A stretch of 64,000 nucleotides of DNA from Vibrio tritonius (GCF_001547935.1 NZ_AP014635.1:1054001-1118000), one strand, 5' to 3'. Counted from the stretch's first letter, positions 48,657 to 57,426 are shown. The notes: generated by a model not told the origin, from the sequence alone. Numbers and translations are program-made.

Positions 48657-49328
48657 TTATTGAGAAATGGTATAACCGAATCCGCGTTTATTTTTTATTG
48701 GTAATTGGCCATTTGCAGCACGCACTTTACGTCTAATGGCACTAATGTGAACCTCAATGGCGTTTTTCGACAAGTAATCATAGTGGCCTACGACCGCCTC
48801 GCTGATTTTTTCTAAACTGACCACACGATTCGGTTTGCTAAACAAACATTCTAATATTTTGAACTCATTTGGAGTAAGTTCTATCGAGCGGTCAAGATAG
48901 GTAAAGGTTCGTGACGCTAGGTTAAGACGAAAATCGCCGACGGTTAGGCTGTTATCACTGTGTTCCAATCCACCGCGGCGCATTAGGGTAAGAATGCGAG
49001 CATGCAGTTCGTCAAATGAAAAAGGTTTGGTGAGATAGTCGTCTGCTCCCTTTAAAAGGCCGTCGACCCGGTCTTGCGTTTGGTTTTTGGCGGAAAGAAT
49101 CAACACTCGCGCAGGGCTATTTTTGTTGCGCAGAGTTTGCAATAGGGCCATTCCGTCTAAATTAGGCAACATGAGATCGAGTATGATCACATCGTAGGTG
49201 TTTTGCAGCGCCATTTTTAAGCCAATTGCGCCATCGCCGGTTTCATCTGTTGCGCAACCGAGGTGATTTAACCCCACCACCAAACTACGGCGTAATATTT
49301 CTGAATCTTCAATGATTAATATCTTCAT
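48657..49328 (-). CDS. OmpR-family response regulator, PmrA/QseB/CarR-like
   Basis: 223 residues: receiver domain with ED at 7-8, phosphoacceptor Asp51 (IILDLMLPNLDG), LILSAK and Lys (LTKPFSFDEL), then a winged-helix DNA-binding domain (LTPNEFKILECLFSKPNRVV; EVHISAIRRKVRAAN). Length and sequence style match the PmrA/QseB group, which in vibrios controls lipid A modification genes. A PmrA-box-like sequence lies upstream of the nearby eptA, which suggests that gene as target. First gene of the regulator-kinase operon. Confidence 0.9.
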   Translation of the reverse strand: MKILIIEDSEILRRSLVVGLNHLGCATDETGDGAIGLKMALQNTYDVIILDLMLPNLDGMALLQTLRNKNSPARVLILSAKNQTQDRVDGLLKGADDYLTKPFSFDELHARILTLMRRGGLEHSDNSLTVGDFRLNLASRTFTYLDRSIELTPNEFKILECLFSKPNRVVSLEKISEAVVGHYDYLSKNAIEVHISAIRRKVRAANGQLPIKNKRGFGYTISQ

Positions 49329-49431
49329 GATTTAATTATTTGGTTTCGAAGTTATAAACGCTGTTTACCATTTTAGTCATTGCAGAGCATGCAATAAAGT
49401 GTCGCTTAAATAATGGTTATTCAGACAAGAG

Positions 49432-49464
49432 GCTCCCTTAGCGAACATTGGTTGCTAAGGGAGC
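49432..49464 (-). terminator. Terminator of the eptA gene
   Basis: The 11-bp stem GCTCCCTTAGC/GCTAAGGGAGC with an 11-base loop lies between eptA and the response-regulator gene, so the two are separate transcription units. Confidence 0.8.
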
Positions 49465-49513
49465 GTAATGGATTATGTGTCACTGAAAGTCAGCAGACGA
49501 CCTAACCGTGATA

Positions 49514-51139
49514 TTAAGAAGCTTGTTTACAGCCATGAGTGATGTCCAATTTTGTATCATCCACCTGAGTTGAAATTCCGTATAAACCCAGCAGGCTATG
49601 GAACAAGTTGTCATGAGACAGTGATGCCTGTTTTGCCACATTCTGTAAGCATTGAATGTTTAGGTGCTTTTGTTCTGCGTACTGTTTTGGCATCCACAAT
49701 AACCAAGGAACATGGGTTTGTTCTTTAGGCGCAATTGAGTATGGCGTTCCGTGCAAATACAGCCCGTTTTCTCCCAACGATTCACCATGATCTGAGATGT
49801 AGGTCATCATGACGTTGTATTGTGAAGAAAGCCCTTTTAGCTCTTGAATCACTTGGGATAACACAAAGTCGGTGTAGACCAAGGTGTTGTCATAGACATT
49901 TTTGATTTCTTGGTCGCTGCAATTTTCAATATCGCTACGGTTACACGCCGGCTGGAACGGTGCATAAGCGGTGGGGTAACGTTGGAAGTAGGTTGGCCCA
50001 TGACTACCGATAGTGTGCAGTACGAGAACTTTATTTTGCTTATCTTGATGGATGAATGTTTGCGCTTTTTTCAGCATGATTTCATCGAAACAAGTGCTGC
50101 CATTACAGTCTTGGTCTTTCAACGAGGTATCGATGGATTGATTCGGTAGGTTGTTAGCAACCCCTTTTGACCCACCATCGTTATCTATCCAAAGTACTTT
50201 TACACCAGCATGTTGCATGACATTGAGCACGTTATCTTGTGTCATTGCTCGCTCTTTGTTGTAGTCGGTGCGATTCATGTTGGAGAACATACATGGCACG
50301 GAAAGCGCGGTGTAAGTGCCACATGAGGAAACATGCTCAAACGAAATTAAGCCCAGTGATTGTGTATAGGGTTGGGTATTACGACCGTAACCATTATCAA
50401 TAAAGTTCATAGCACGAGCGGTTTCACCAAGGACAATGACCATTAGCGTGGGTTTGCCATTTTGCGTGGCTTCTAGGGTCGCATCTGTGCCTTGGGACTT
50501 ATATGGCAGGGTGGTAGTGAAGTAGAGCTTATTCAAATAACGAACGCCGCTATAGATGTGCCCTGGAATGATCATGCGATTAAGGTACTTATTGTTACGA
50601 CCCACCGAGGCGTAGTTTTTATATTGAGTCGCCGCAACAGCCGATACACCACATGCCCCAATAACCACAATGCACAAGCGAGAGGCCAATGCTATTTTCC
50701 ATGAACGCTGTGGTTTAATTTTAACCATCATAAGTAATAGAGATGGAATCAGGCCAAACCCCAGTAGGTAAAGGGTAGAGGTCATGTTGGTGTAGAAAGA
50801 AATTTCAGAGCTGTTGGTCTCAAAAACACTTTCCATCATGGTCATATCAAAGAGCGTATGAAAATTCACTTCCGCATAGAGCGCAGCTGCGGAAGTGAGC
50901 AAGACAAACACCATGAAGGGTTTGAATACATAACGCCATGCGAACAACGAAAAAATAATCAGGAACGCACTTATCAGCAGCAGTGGTGCTGAGTAAAAAA
51001 ACAGTAAGTCTTGAACGTTTTGGCTCAAGCCAAACAATGCTTTCAGTACAGGGTAATTCATCACTGTACCGAAATAGACAGCAGACACTAGGATTAGCGT
51101 CGGCATAGTTAGAGAGATTCGGGGTAAATTCAGTTTCAT
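49514..51139 (-). CDS. eptA: Lipid A phosphoethanolamine transferase EptA
   Basis: 541 residues from ATG 51139 (MKLNLPRISL); an upstream frame extension to 51169 is unlikely. Five membrane helices occupy about 1-165, followed by a periplasmic sulfatase-like domain. The catalytic region shows VLGETARAMNFIDNGYGR (metal-binding Glu) and SSCGTYTALSVPCMFS with the nucleophile Thr. ISDHGESLGENGLYLHG provides further zinc ligands. It transfers phosphoethanolamine from phosphatidylethanolamine to lipid A at the periplasmic face, lowering negative charge and polymyxin binding. A PmrA-like box (51188-51204) lies upstream. Confidence 0.94.
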   Translation of the reverse strand: MKLNLPRISLTMPTLILVSAVYFGTVMNYPVLKALFGLSQNVQDLLFFYSAPLLLISAFLIIFSLFAWRYVFKPFMVFVLLTSAAALYAEVNFHTLFDMTMMESVFETNSSEISFYTNMTSTLYLLGFGLIPSLLLMMVKIKPQRSWKIALASRLCIVVIGACGVSAVAATQYKNYASVGRNNKYLNRMIIPGHIYSGVRYLNKLYFTTTLPYKSQGTDATLEATQNGKPTLMVIVLGETARAMNFIDNGYGRNTQPYTQSLGLISFEHVSSCGTYTALSVPCMFSNMNRTDYNKERAMTQDNVLNVMQHAGVKVLWIDNDGGSKGVANNLPNQSIDTSLKDQDCNGSTCFDEIMLKKAQTFIHQDKQNKVLVLHTIGSHGPTYFQRYPTAYAPFQPACNRSDIENCSDQEIKNVYDNTLVYTDFVLSQVIQELKGLSSQYNVMMTYISDHGESLGENGLYLHGTPYSIAPKEQTHVPWLLWMPKQYAEQKHLNIQCLQNVAKQASLSHDNLFHSLLGLYGISTQVDDTKLDITHGCKQAS

Positions 51140-51187
51140 ATGTGTCAAAGCCCTACAACGAATATGCACACATAATGAAGTGAAATA

Positions 51188-51204
51188 CTTAAGGTTTACT
51201 TAGG
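51188..51204 (-). promoter_or_regulatory. PmrA-box-like operator upstream of eptA
   Basis: CTTAAG-GTTTA-CTTAGG matches the PmrA direct-repeat consensus YTTAAK-N5-YTTAAK with one mismatch. It ends 48 bp before the eptA ATG, where an activator site would be expected. The likely binder is the OmpR-family regulator at 48657-49328. Confidence 0.65.
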
Positions 51205-51249
51205 ATGAAAATAAGAAATAGCGAGCAGAGTTCTCAGCACAAATATGAG

Positions 51250-51272
51250 AAGGCCACATAAAATGTGGCCTT
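51250..51272 (-). terminator. Terminator of the GT9 gene (hairpin)
   Basis: The 9-bp stem AAGGCCACA/TGTGGCCTT with a 5-base loop lies 39 bp past the glycosyltransferase stop codon. The best T-run is on the plus strand, but the hairpin is positioned for the minus-strand gene. Confidence 0.65.
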
Positions 51273-51311
51273 TTTAGTGGTGCTAAATGTTATCGCTCGA
51301 TGATGAGTTGA

Positions 51312-52496
51312 TTACAGAGCAAGGTGGGCATCTTCTACCGATGGAGAGTTATCGCGGCTGACTGTTTTAGCGCGCTTGATACGTTCTAGACGTAATGTTC
51401 CCCTTTGCGAAGATGGACCGTTGGCGAGCAACGTTTGCCATATCTGCTTTGCATTGAAGTTATTTGGGTTGGTAATGTACTGAACATTGTCACCTAACAT
51501 GCCATACACGGTAGGGTCGGTGTGGGTGAATAGGCCAATACATGGCGTATTGACTGCATCAGCCAAATGCAACGGCCCTGTATCACAGCTAATAAAACCA
51601 TCGAAATGACGTAATAACCCAGCCAGTTCTCTTAAATCGGAACAGTGACAACTTAAATGGTTTGGGTCAAACCCTTGCTTTGCATCTGGCCCTAATATTT
51701 CAATCCAAACGACAGGTTTAGGACTCGTTTCGCTCAGCGCTTGTAGTGCTTGATGCCACATATCATCACTTAGCTGTTTTGCGCCACGAGCTTCACGAAA
51801 GTAGGCCATAACTAGGGTTTGTTCATCAGCAAGTGCTTGTCGAGCTGCTTTACCTTGGGTAAGTTCCTGCTCAGAAAGACGCAGCTGGTGGCAGGTTTTT
51901 GCTAAAGAGATAGGGGTAATTTGTGGGATGAGCGTTAAACTGCGTAGCGCCGCATGACGATAAAATGAGGTGTTATTTAACGCATGAGTAAGCGCTTTGT
52001 GGTAGCGTTCATGGTCGAAACCGATTTTGTTGCGTGCATTTAACGCACTGCAAATGAGAGCATCTTGCGCGGAGCCACAAGGCATAAAACAGATATCAAA
52101 AGACGTTTTACGTAACCTTATGATAGTGAGCAATAATTTCAGTAGGCTTCGAAAACCAAAGTGGCTAACCACAAAGTGATTAATCCCTAGCCCTTGTAAC
52201 AGCGACCCTTGCCATTTTGCACTGCCGACCAATGTGATCTCAGCATGGGGATAGGCTTGTTTTACTTGATTAAGGAAAGGAATTAAAAATAGCGTATTGC
52301 CTACTCTTGCATTGTTCCGCACAATCACAATACGCTGGATTTCTTCAGGTTTGACTAACGTTTTTTCCGTACGAGAAAAGTGGTTAAGCACTGCCAAAGG
52401 CAACCCTAACCAGCGGGACATAACTTTTTTGCGTTGCTTATCAAATTGGCGCAAGCGATTTTTCAACCTTAGATGAGTCTCTTTAGACATCCACAT
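51312..52496 (-). CDS. Glycosyltransferase family 9 (heptosyltransferase-like)
   Basis: 394 residues from ATG 52496, which has TTGAGG about nine bases upstream; the longer TTG start at 52511 is less likely. Features of GT9 are IVIVRNNARVGNTLFLIPFL with the N-terminal glycine-rich acceptor loop, and FDGFISCDTGPLHLADAVNT, which binds the ADP-heptose-type donor. It would add a heptose or related sugar to LPS core or another surface glycan in the cytoplasm. Its place beside eptA suggests a shared envelope theme; whether it acts on core LPS cannot be told. Confidence 0.87.
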   Translation of the reverse strand: MWMSKETHLRLKNRLRQFDKQRKKVMSRWLGLPLAVLNHFSRTEKTLVKPEEIQRIVIVRNNARVGNTLFLIPFLNQVKQAYPHAEITLVGSAKWQGSLLQGLGINHFVVSHFGFRSLLKLLLTIIRLRKTSFDICFMPCGSAQDALICSALNARNKIGFDHERYHKALTHALNNTSFYRHAALRSLTLIPQITPISLAKTCHQLRLSEQELTQGKAARQALADEQTLVMAYFREARGAKQLSDDMWHQALQALSETSPKPVVWIEILGPDAKQGFDPNHLSCHCSDLRELAGLLRHFDGFISCDTGPLHLADAVNTPCIGLFTHTDPTVYGMLGDNVQYITNPNNFNAKQIWQTLLANGPSSQRGTLRLERIKRAKTVSRDNSPSVEDAHLAL

Positions 52497-52551
52497 TATC
52501 GACAACCTCAAACATCTTCTGTGATTCTGGCGTTGAGACTACAAGCCAAAA

Positions 52552-52568
52552 TTGAGGATTTACTTAAG
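52552..52568 (-). promoter_or_regulatory. Weak PmrA-box-like site upstream of the GT9 gene
   Basis: TTGAGG-ATTTA-CTTAAG keeps the 5-bp spacing and one perfect half-site, but the other half has two mismatches. The site ends about 55 bp before the ATG, similar to the eptA arrangement. Confidence 0.35.
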
Positions 52569-52920
52569 GTGGTATACTGAGTCAAAAGAGTTTAGTCAGT
52601 CCTATGGACTGTCCTATGAAAATTATTTGCTCTTCTTTTGTTCTGAGCTTATCTCGATACCCCATTCCAAATGCTAAAACAGCATCTAGAACTTACTTGG
52701 ACACAATAATAAATATCACTTATTTGTCATATTATCAATATGTTGAGATTGGATAGATGTATTTGTAAGTTGATGAGTCCCCAAAGGGGGAGTTGTATTC
52801 GCGCCTATGCAGCGTTACCGATTTGCTACGTAGTATGACTAGGTATTCAAATCGGTGTTTTGCCTATGAGCGAATACATTCTCGCTAAAACAGCATCTTG
52901 CGGTGACTTAGGTCTATGGG
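52569..52920. other. Intergenic region with a long hairpin and a 15-bp direct repeat
   Basis: No gene is supported. TGTATTCGC (52794-52802) pairs with GCGAATACA (52870-52878), and inside it ACCGATTT (52817-52824) pairs with AAATCGGT (52849-52856), giving an 85-nt two-stem hairpin. GCTAAAACAGCATCT occurs at 52673-52687 and 52884-52898. It could encode a small structured RNA or be a small mobile repeat. Confidence 0.45.
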
Positions 52921-53121
52921 TCAATGGACTTCAGCAGTGGTGAGGTCGACAACTTTTGCTGTTGAAGCATTATCTTTAATTAAGTTGATACGGTTTTCTA
53001 CTGCCTGTTTGGTTGGGTACATCACGCTACGTGCAAAAACATCGCCATTTTTGGATACAATGACGAAGTAATACAAAGGCTCTGTAGGGCTTGGCTCCAC
53101 TCGAATTTCAAATCGTTGCAT
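52921..53121 (-). CDS. DUF1508 (YegP-like) small protein
   Basis: 66 residues from ATG 53121, nine bases after GAGGA; an upstream ATG at 53130 is too close to that site. One YegP-type domain: YYFVIVSKNGDVFARSVMYP, then KQAVENRINLIKDNASTAKV, the typical strand-helix pattern in which the protein folds into a small beta-alpha unit. YegP-like proteins often carry two copies; this has one. No function is established. Confidence 0.8.
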   Translation of the reverse strand: MQRFEIRVEPSPTEPLYYFVIVSKNGDVFARSVMYPTKQAVENRINLIKDNASTAKVVDLTTAEVH

Positions 53122-53222
53122 GATAATCATTCCTCTTTTTAGGGCCGAGATAAGACAGATAATTAATATTCAAACCATAGCATATGTGGCAATGATTGCT
53201 GTTAAATGAGCAAAATTTATTG

Positions 53223-53239
53223 TTAGGATGCGATCCTAA
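53223..53239. repeat. Inverted repeat TTAGGAT-GCG-ATCCTAA
   Basis: A perfect 7-bp dyad with a 3-bp spacer lies between the divergent DUF1508 gene and the small exported-protein gene. It is the size of an operator for a dimeric regulator and is not followed by a T-run. Confidence 0.5.
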
Positions 53240-53265
53240 GGAAACGCTCTTGCAGCTCCGTTGTG

Positions 53266-53289
53266 TATACCCAAATGACCTCAAGATGC
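53266..53289 (+). repeat. Vibrio-type intergenic repeat, single arm
   Basis: TATACCCAAATGACCTCAAG plus ATGC also occurs, inverted and slightly changed, at 55663-55686. I recall this sequence as a frequent intergenic repeat in Vibrio genomes. Confidence 0.6.
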
Positions 53290-53382
53290 GGAATCGTTAA
53301 AAAGATCTTAAGTATCTGAGTAAAGTGCCGATAATTTTAAATAGTGGCAGCAGTTAAATGCAGTTGATGGCGAGGTGTTAAG

Positions 53383-53703
53383 ATGAAATTGTGGACCAAA
53401 GTACTATTGAGTGTAGGGATAGTCTATAGCGGTGCCGGAGTGGCGGCGAGTGCATCTAACGGTATGTCTTTGGCCGATATGATCAATCAGCTACCAAGTA
53501 AAACATTAGGTTCCGTTTGCGGAGCAGGACAAGATGCTAGTGCGGTCAGCGACTTGTGTTCGGCACAGCTTGAAGCCGTGCGGGATCAAGCTCTAAAACA
53601 GCATCCAGAATTAAATGTGGAAAATATCCACAATCAAGCGCAAACCGTGTTTGAAAATACCTTGCAACCACTTATCAATGCGCTTAATACCGGTAATCAG
53701 TAA
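53383..53703 (+). CDS. Small exported protein of unknown function
   Basis: 106 residues; GAGG at 53372-53375 is seven bases before the ATG. A clear signal peptide (MKLWTKVLLSVGIVYSGAGVAA) is followed by a short mature part with two cysteines (GSVCGAGQDASAVSDLCSAQ) that could form a disulphide, and an amphipathic helical C-terminus. I do not recognise the family. It is probably periplasmic, has its own strong terminator and stands alone between divergent and convergent neighbours. Confidence 0.75.
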   Translation: MKLWTKVLLSVGIVYSGAGVAASASNGMSLADMINQLPSKTLGSVCGAGQDASAVSDLCSAQLEAVRDQALKQHPELNVENIHNQAQTVFENTLQPLINALNTGNQ

Positions 53704-53776
53704 GCTCTACAGATCCTTTGTAATGTAAACGATCGAATTGTGCATTCGTTAAATAAACCTGTGATAGGTATATATC

Positions 53777-53809
53777 ATCAAGGGCCATTAAGGCCCTTGA
53801 TCTGTTTTT
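53777..53809 (+). terminator. Strong intrinsic terminator of the small exported-protein gene
   Basis: The 10-bp stem ATCAAGGGCC/GGCCCTTGAT with a 5-base loop is followed by five T. Confidence 0.9.
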
Positions 53810-53850
53810 AACGATGAGTGATTCTGTCGAGTTTTGTTGCCGACTGGATT

Positions 53851-55512
53851 CTATCCAACGTGTTTCTTCTGCCGAGGTTCACTCATTAGTCCTTTAATGA
53901 GAGAAACAGTTGCTACTAATAGCACGATAGTGAATGGGAATCCTGTCGCTACCGCCATTGCTTGCGCCGCCGCCAAGCCTCCGCCCAACATTAAGGCAAT
54001 AGCAACCAAGCCCTCAAAGGTGCACCAGAACACGCGTTGTGGTGTCGGAGCATCCACTTTGCCGCCTGCAGCTATGGTATCGATGACCAGTGAGCCTGAA
54101 TCGGACGAGGTAATAAAAAATACCACCACCAAGACAATACCCACGAAAGAGGTAATAGCATGCCATGGCATCACTTCAAGCATGGCAAATAACTTGAGTG
54201 AGAGTTCAGCGTTCATGACTGCTTGATAACCGTCATTAACGTATTGGTCTACTGCAGTGCCACCGAAGGCTGTCATCCAAAACACGCAAACAGTCGATGG
54301 TATTAGCAATACACAGACGATGAATTCTCTTACGGTGCGTCCCCGAGATACACGTGCGATAAACATGCCGACAAATGGGGACCATGATATCCACCATGCC
54401 CAGTAAAACGCCGTCCAACCCTGTGAAAAGTTAACGTCTTCACGGTCAAATGGCATTGAAAGCGCTGGTAAGTATTCCACATAATTTTTGATGTTACTAA
54501 AAAAGCCGCTGAGAATGGCAATGGTTGGGCCGGTAATTACGATAAATAGTAATAAGATGGCTGCGAGTATCATGTTAATTTCAGATAATCGTTTGACGCC
54601 GCTGTCTAAACCAGCCAATACCGACATCAGTGCCATGGCTGAAATGATAAGTATCAGAACGACTTTCGTCATGTCGGTCAATGGAATGCCGAACAGAAAG
54701 TTAAGCCCAGTTGCGGCTTGAGAGGCGCCATATCCTAGTGATGTCGCCAGTCCAAATACGGTGGCTACGACCGCTAAAATATCAATGATGTGTCCTATCC
54801 ATCCCCAAACACGTTCGCCGAAAAGGGGATAAAACACCGAGCGCATAGTTAATGGCAGGCCTTTATTGAAAGAGAATATCGCCAAACCTAAAGCAAGTAA
54901 GGCGTAAATTGCCCATGGGTGCAGTGCCCAGTGATAAATGGTTGCCGCCATACCCAGAGCTTCAGCTGCTTTAGTGTCTCCTATGGCACCACCCAGAGGA
55001 GCCCAATCGGTTCGTACGCCATTTTCAATGGTGGTTCCCGCTAGGGATGAACTGAAGTGCGACATTGGCTCAGACACCCCAAAGAAAACCAATCCAATAC
55101 CCATACCTGCAGCAAACAGCATTGCCAACCAACCTGCATAAGAGTAATCAGGCGTCGCTTCTGTGCCGCCAATTCGTACTCGTCCGAGTGGGGAGAATAT
55201 GAGTCCAAGGCAGACGATGACAAATAGATCACCAGAAAGGAGGAAAAACCAGTCCAAATTCGTGACTAACCATGATTTTAATGTTGTGAAAACGGGTTCC
55301 ACATGCTCTCGAAACAGTAATGTGGCAAAAACGAAAGCCACGATCGCTAGGCCAGATATTGCAAAAACACGGTTGTGAATATCGAGGCCAAAAGGACCAA
55401 GAGAGACCACAACATTGTCTTGGCCTACGGTGTAGTCAGTATCTATGGGAGTTGCTTTTCCGCTCGGTGTTGGAATACCGCCATTGTCGAGCTCTTTGTC
55501 GTCTTGACTCAT
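53851..55512 (-). CDS. BCCT-family betaine/choline/carnitine transporter
   Basis: 553 residues from ATG 55512 (MSQDDKELDNGG), preceded by GAGAG; the 46-codon upstream extension has non-protein-like composition. Twelve membrane helices with BCCT hallmarks: glycine-rich AAGMGIGLVFFGVSEPM, the tryptophan-rich substrate segment WTAFYWAWWISWSPFVGM and FIARVSRGRTVREF. It would take up compatible solutes such as glycine betaine with sodium or protons under high salinity, as in many vibrios with several BCCT paralogues. The substrate cannot be fixed. The charged C-terminus is short. Confidence 0.93.
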   Translation of the reverse strand: MSQDDKELDNGGIPTPSGKATPIDTDYTVGQDNVVVSLGPFGLDIHNRVFAISGLAIVAFVFATLLFREHVEPVFTTLKSWLVTNLDWFFLLSGDLFVIVCLGLIFSPLGRVRIGGTEATPDYSYAGWLAMLFAAGMGIGLVFFGVSEPMSHFSSSLAGTTIENGVRTDWAPLGGAIGDTKAAEALGMAATIYHWALHPWAIYALLALGLAIFSFNKGLPLTMRSVFYPLFGERVWGWIGHIIDILAVVATVFGLATSLGYGASQAATGLNFLFGIPLTDMTKVVLILIISAMALMSVLAGLDSGVKRLSEINMILAAILLLFIVITGPTIAILSGFFSNIKNYVEYLPALSMPFDREDVNFSQGWTAFYWAWWISWSPFVGMFIARVSRGRTVREFIVCVLLIPSTVCVFWMTAFGGTAVDQYVNDGYQAVMNAELSLKLFAMLEVMPWHAITSFVGIVLVVVFFITSSDSGSLVIDTIAAGGKVDAPTPQRVFWCTFEGLVAIALMLGGGLAAAQAMAVATGFPFTIVLLVATVSLIKGLMSEPRQKKHVG

Positions 55513-55631
55513 CTGTTTCTCTCTTAATTTAGAAATGACGCTGCAATTAAGAGTAGAATAGAAAACCAAATAGTGGGATAAGAGACGATACAAAATTAGT
55601 AGATTGAGTAGGTTAGTGTGGCAGGTATTCA

Positions 55632-55686
55632 TATACTCAAGTGATCTCAAGCTCTAAATTTTGCATCTTGAAGTCATTTGGGTATA
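55632..55686. repeat. Vibrio-type intergenic repeat, inverted pair
   Basis: Left arm 55632-55651 and right arm 55667-55686 are inverse to each other at 16 of 20 positions (TATAC.CAA.TGA..TCAAG). It lies between the BCCT gene and the EAL gene, in their shared upstream region. Confidence 0.65.
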
Positions 55687-55763
55687 CAAAAGTGCATTAA
55701 CAATTAGTTCGCCTATACTAACTTTGTTTTGTGCGGCTTTTTATGTTGAGCTCCTAGGAACCT

Positions 55764-57278
55764 ATGTTGCAAAAATCCCAGTATGAGTATTCTCGTTATT
55801 TTAGAGCTCGACTCTACTCCTTTTTTGTCTATTTATTCATCCTAATTAGCGGTGGATTGATGGCATACCATACGATCACTCAAGATGTTGAACGTCAAGC
55901 TCGGCAGAGCATTAGTAATATCATCGAACATATGGACGAGATATTCTTCGAAGTGGATGAGACGGCAATATTTATAAAACACTATGTTCATTTACCGTGT
56001 GATGCATTGCGTAGAATAATGACGGTTCGTGCACTCACGATCCCTAGTGGGCTTTCTATGGAGCTTGAACTGCCAACGGGTTATTGCAGTTCCATCGATG
56101 GTTTTTCTCTCACTCCCATTCACCCCACGTCTGACGCAAGTCTGTTTTTAGCCAAGGGTTATATTCAATTAAATGCCTTGATGTACGTAACAAATGGCAT
56201 TAGTACGGAATTAAGTAAAAAGTACTTTCTCGATCAAATTGATATTCGTCCTTACTCTTTTCGTTTCCAAATGCATGTCGGGCAGCTAGCGATTTCTATG
56301 CCAATCGAACATACCAATTTAATTCCCGGTATGGTGGTACATTCGGACAATTACCCTTATTCAATCTCGGTCGATTACGACCTTAATCTAATGGTCGACG
56401 ATTTGCATGACGAGTTGCTAATTACACTGCTGTTTTTACTCTTTTTCCCCGCTGTGCTCAGCTATCAATGTTATAAATTTTTAACGTTACCCCGCTTTTT
56501 AGCCCGAGAAATTCGTAAGGGCATCCGAGCTGGGCAATTTCGAGCTTATGTTCAGCCAATTTTAACTAAAGATGGCTCCATGGCGGGTGGAGAAGTACTA
56601 GTACGTTGGCATCATCCAAAAAAAGGCATCATTTCCCCTTACGAATTTATTGATTTGGTAGAAAAAGGCCAGTTGGCTGCTCGTCTTTCTACAACGTTAT
56701 TTTCTCAGGTAGCGAAGCAACTAAAGCCCCACGCTCATAACATCTCTACTAAGATGCATTTGTCGTTTAATTTAAGTGCGCAACAGTTATTGGATCGCAC
56801 CATCGTTTATGATTGTGTGCGGTTTATCTCGGTTATGAATAACGAAAAAATCAAGTTGGTTTTAGAGCTAACAGAGCGCGAACAAGTCACGAAAGAGGAA
56901 CGTATTTTTGAAATGTACAACGAGCTGTATGCTGCAGGTGTACGTTTTTCTATTGATGATTTTGGTACAGGGCATTCGAGTTTAATCTATCTGCAGATGT
57001 TTGAAGTGGATTACATCAAAATCGACAAGCAATTTATTGATCTTATTGGACAGGATGCAATATCCAATAATATCGTTAATAACTTACTGGACTTATCGCA
57101 GCGTCTTGAAATACCAACAGTAGCTGAAGGAATAGAGCAGGTGGCTCAAATGAACTATTTGCAAAGTCATGGTGTTGATTACTTTCAAGGTTATTTGTTT
57201 AGTAAGCCCATACCGTTAGAACAATTCATCACTGAGTGGCTTCTAAATACAACCCGCCCTTTAGAGGCTCATCAATAA
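55764..57278 (+). CDS. CSS-motif EAL-domain c-di-GMP phosphodiesterase
   Basis: 504 residues: TM1 (about 17-36), a periplasmic CSS sensor with Cys79 (LPCD) and the motif Cys108-Ser-Ser, TM2 (about 219-240), then a cytoplasmic EAL domain. Catalytic residues are intact: EVLVRW (EAL variant), SFNLSAQ, LELTER, DDFGTGHSS, YIKIDKQFI and AEGIEQ. In characterised CSS proteins a disulphide between the two cysteines keeps the enzyme less active, linking envelope redox to c-di-GMP breakdown. AGGAAC precedes the ATG. It would lower c-di-GMP and so favour LapG action if it shares a pool with LapD (inference). Confidence 0.93.
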   Translation: MLQKSQYEYSRYFRARLYSFFVYLFILISGGLMAYHTITQDVERQARQSISNIIEHMDEIFFEVDETAIFIKHYVHLPCDALRRIMTVRALTIPSGLSMELELPTGYCSSIDGFSLTPIHPTSDASLFLAKGYIQLNALMYVTNGISTELSKKYFLDQIDIRPYSFRFQMHVGQLAISMPIEHTNLIPGMVVHSDNYPYSISVDYDLNLMVDDLHDELLITLLFLLFFPAVLSYQCYKFLTLPRFLAREIRKGIRAGQFRAYVQPILTKDGSMAGGEVLVRWHHPKKGIISPYEFIDLVEKGQLAARLSTTLFSQVAKQLKPHAHNISTKMHLSFNLSAQQLLDRTIVYDCVRFISVMNNEKIKLVLELTEREQVTKEERIFEMYNELYAAGVRFSIDDFGTGHSSLIYLQMFEVDYIKIDKQFIDLIGQDAISNNIVNNLLDLSQRLEIPTVAEGIEQVAQMNYLQSHGVDYFQGYLFSKPIPLEQFITEWLLNTTRPLEAHQ

Positions 57279-57426
57279 CCCCATGTCAGCGCCCATAAAT
57301 ATGGGTACTGAACCCATAGCAGGGAAAGCAAAAGCCTCAGATAACATCAATAACTTAGCCATGTTTTTTCTTTACCGTCTACACTGAAAGTTACTAAGCT
57401 TTTTTTAAAGGTCGCTTGGGAGTGAT

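Noticed and set aside
52771..52797. GATGAGTCCCCAAAGGGGG, resembling a hammerhead ribozyme core
   Set aside because: The GAAA element required after stem II is missing and no cleavage-site stem can be found.
52794..52878. Integron attC site as an explanation of the long hairpin
   Set aside because: Core GTTRRRY/RYYYAAC boxes are not placed at the stem ends and no integrase gene or cassette pattern is present.
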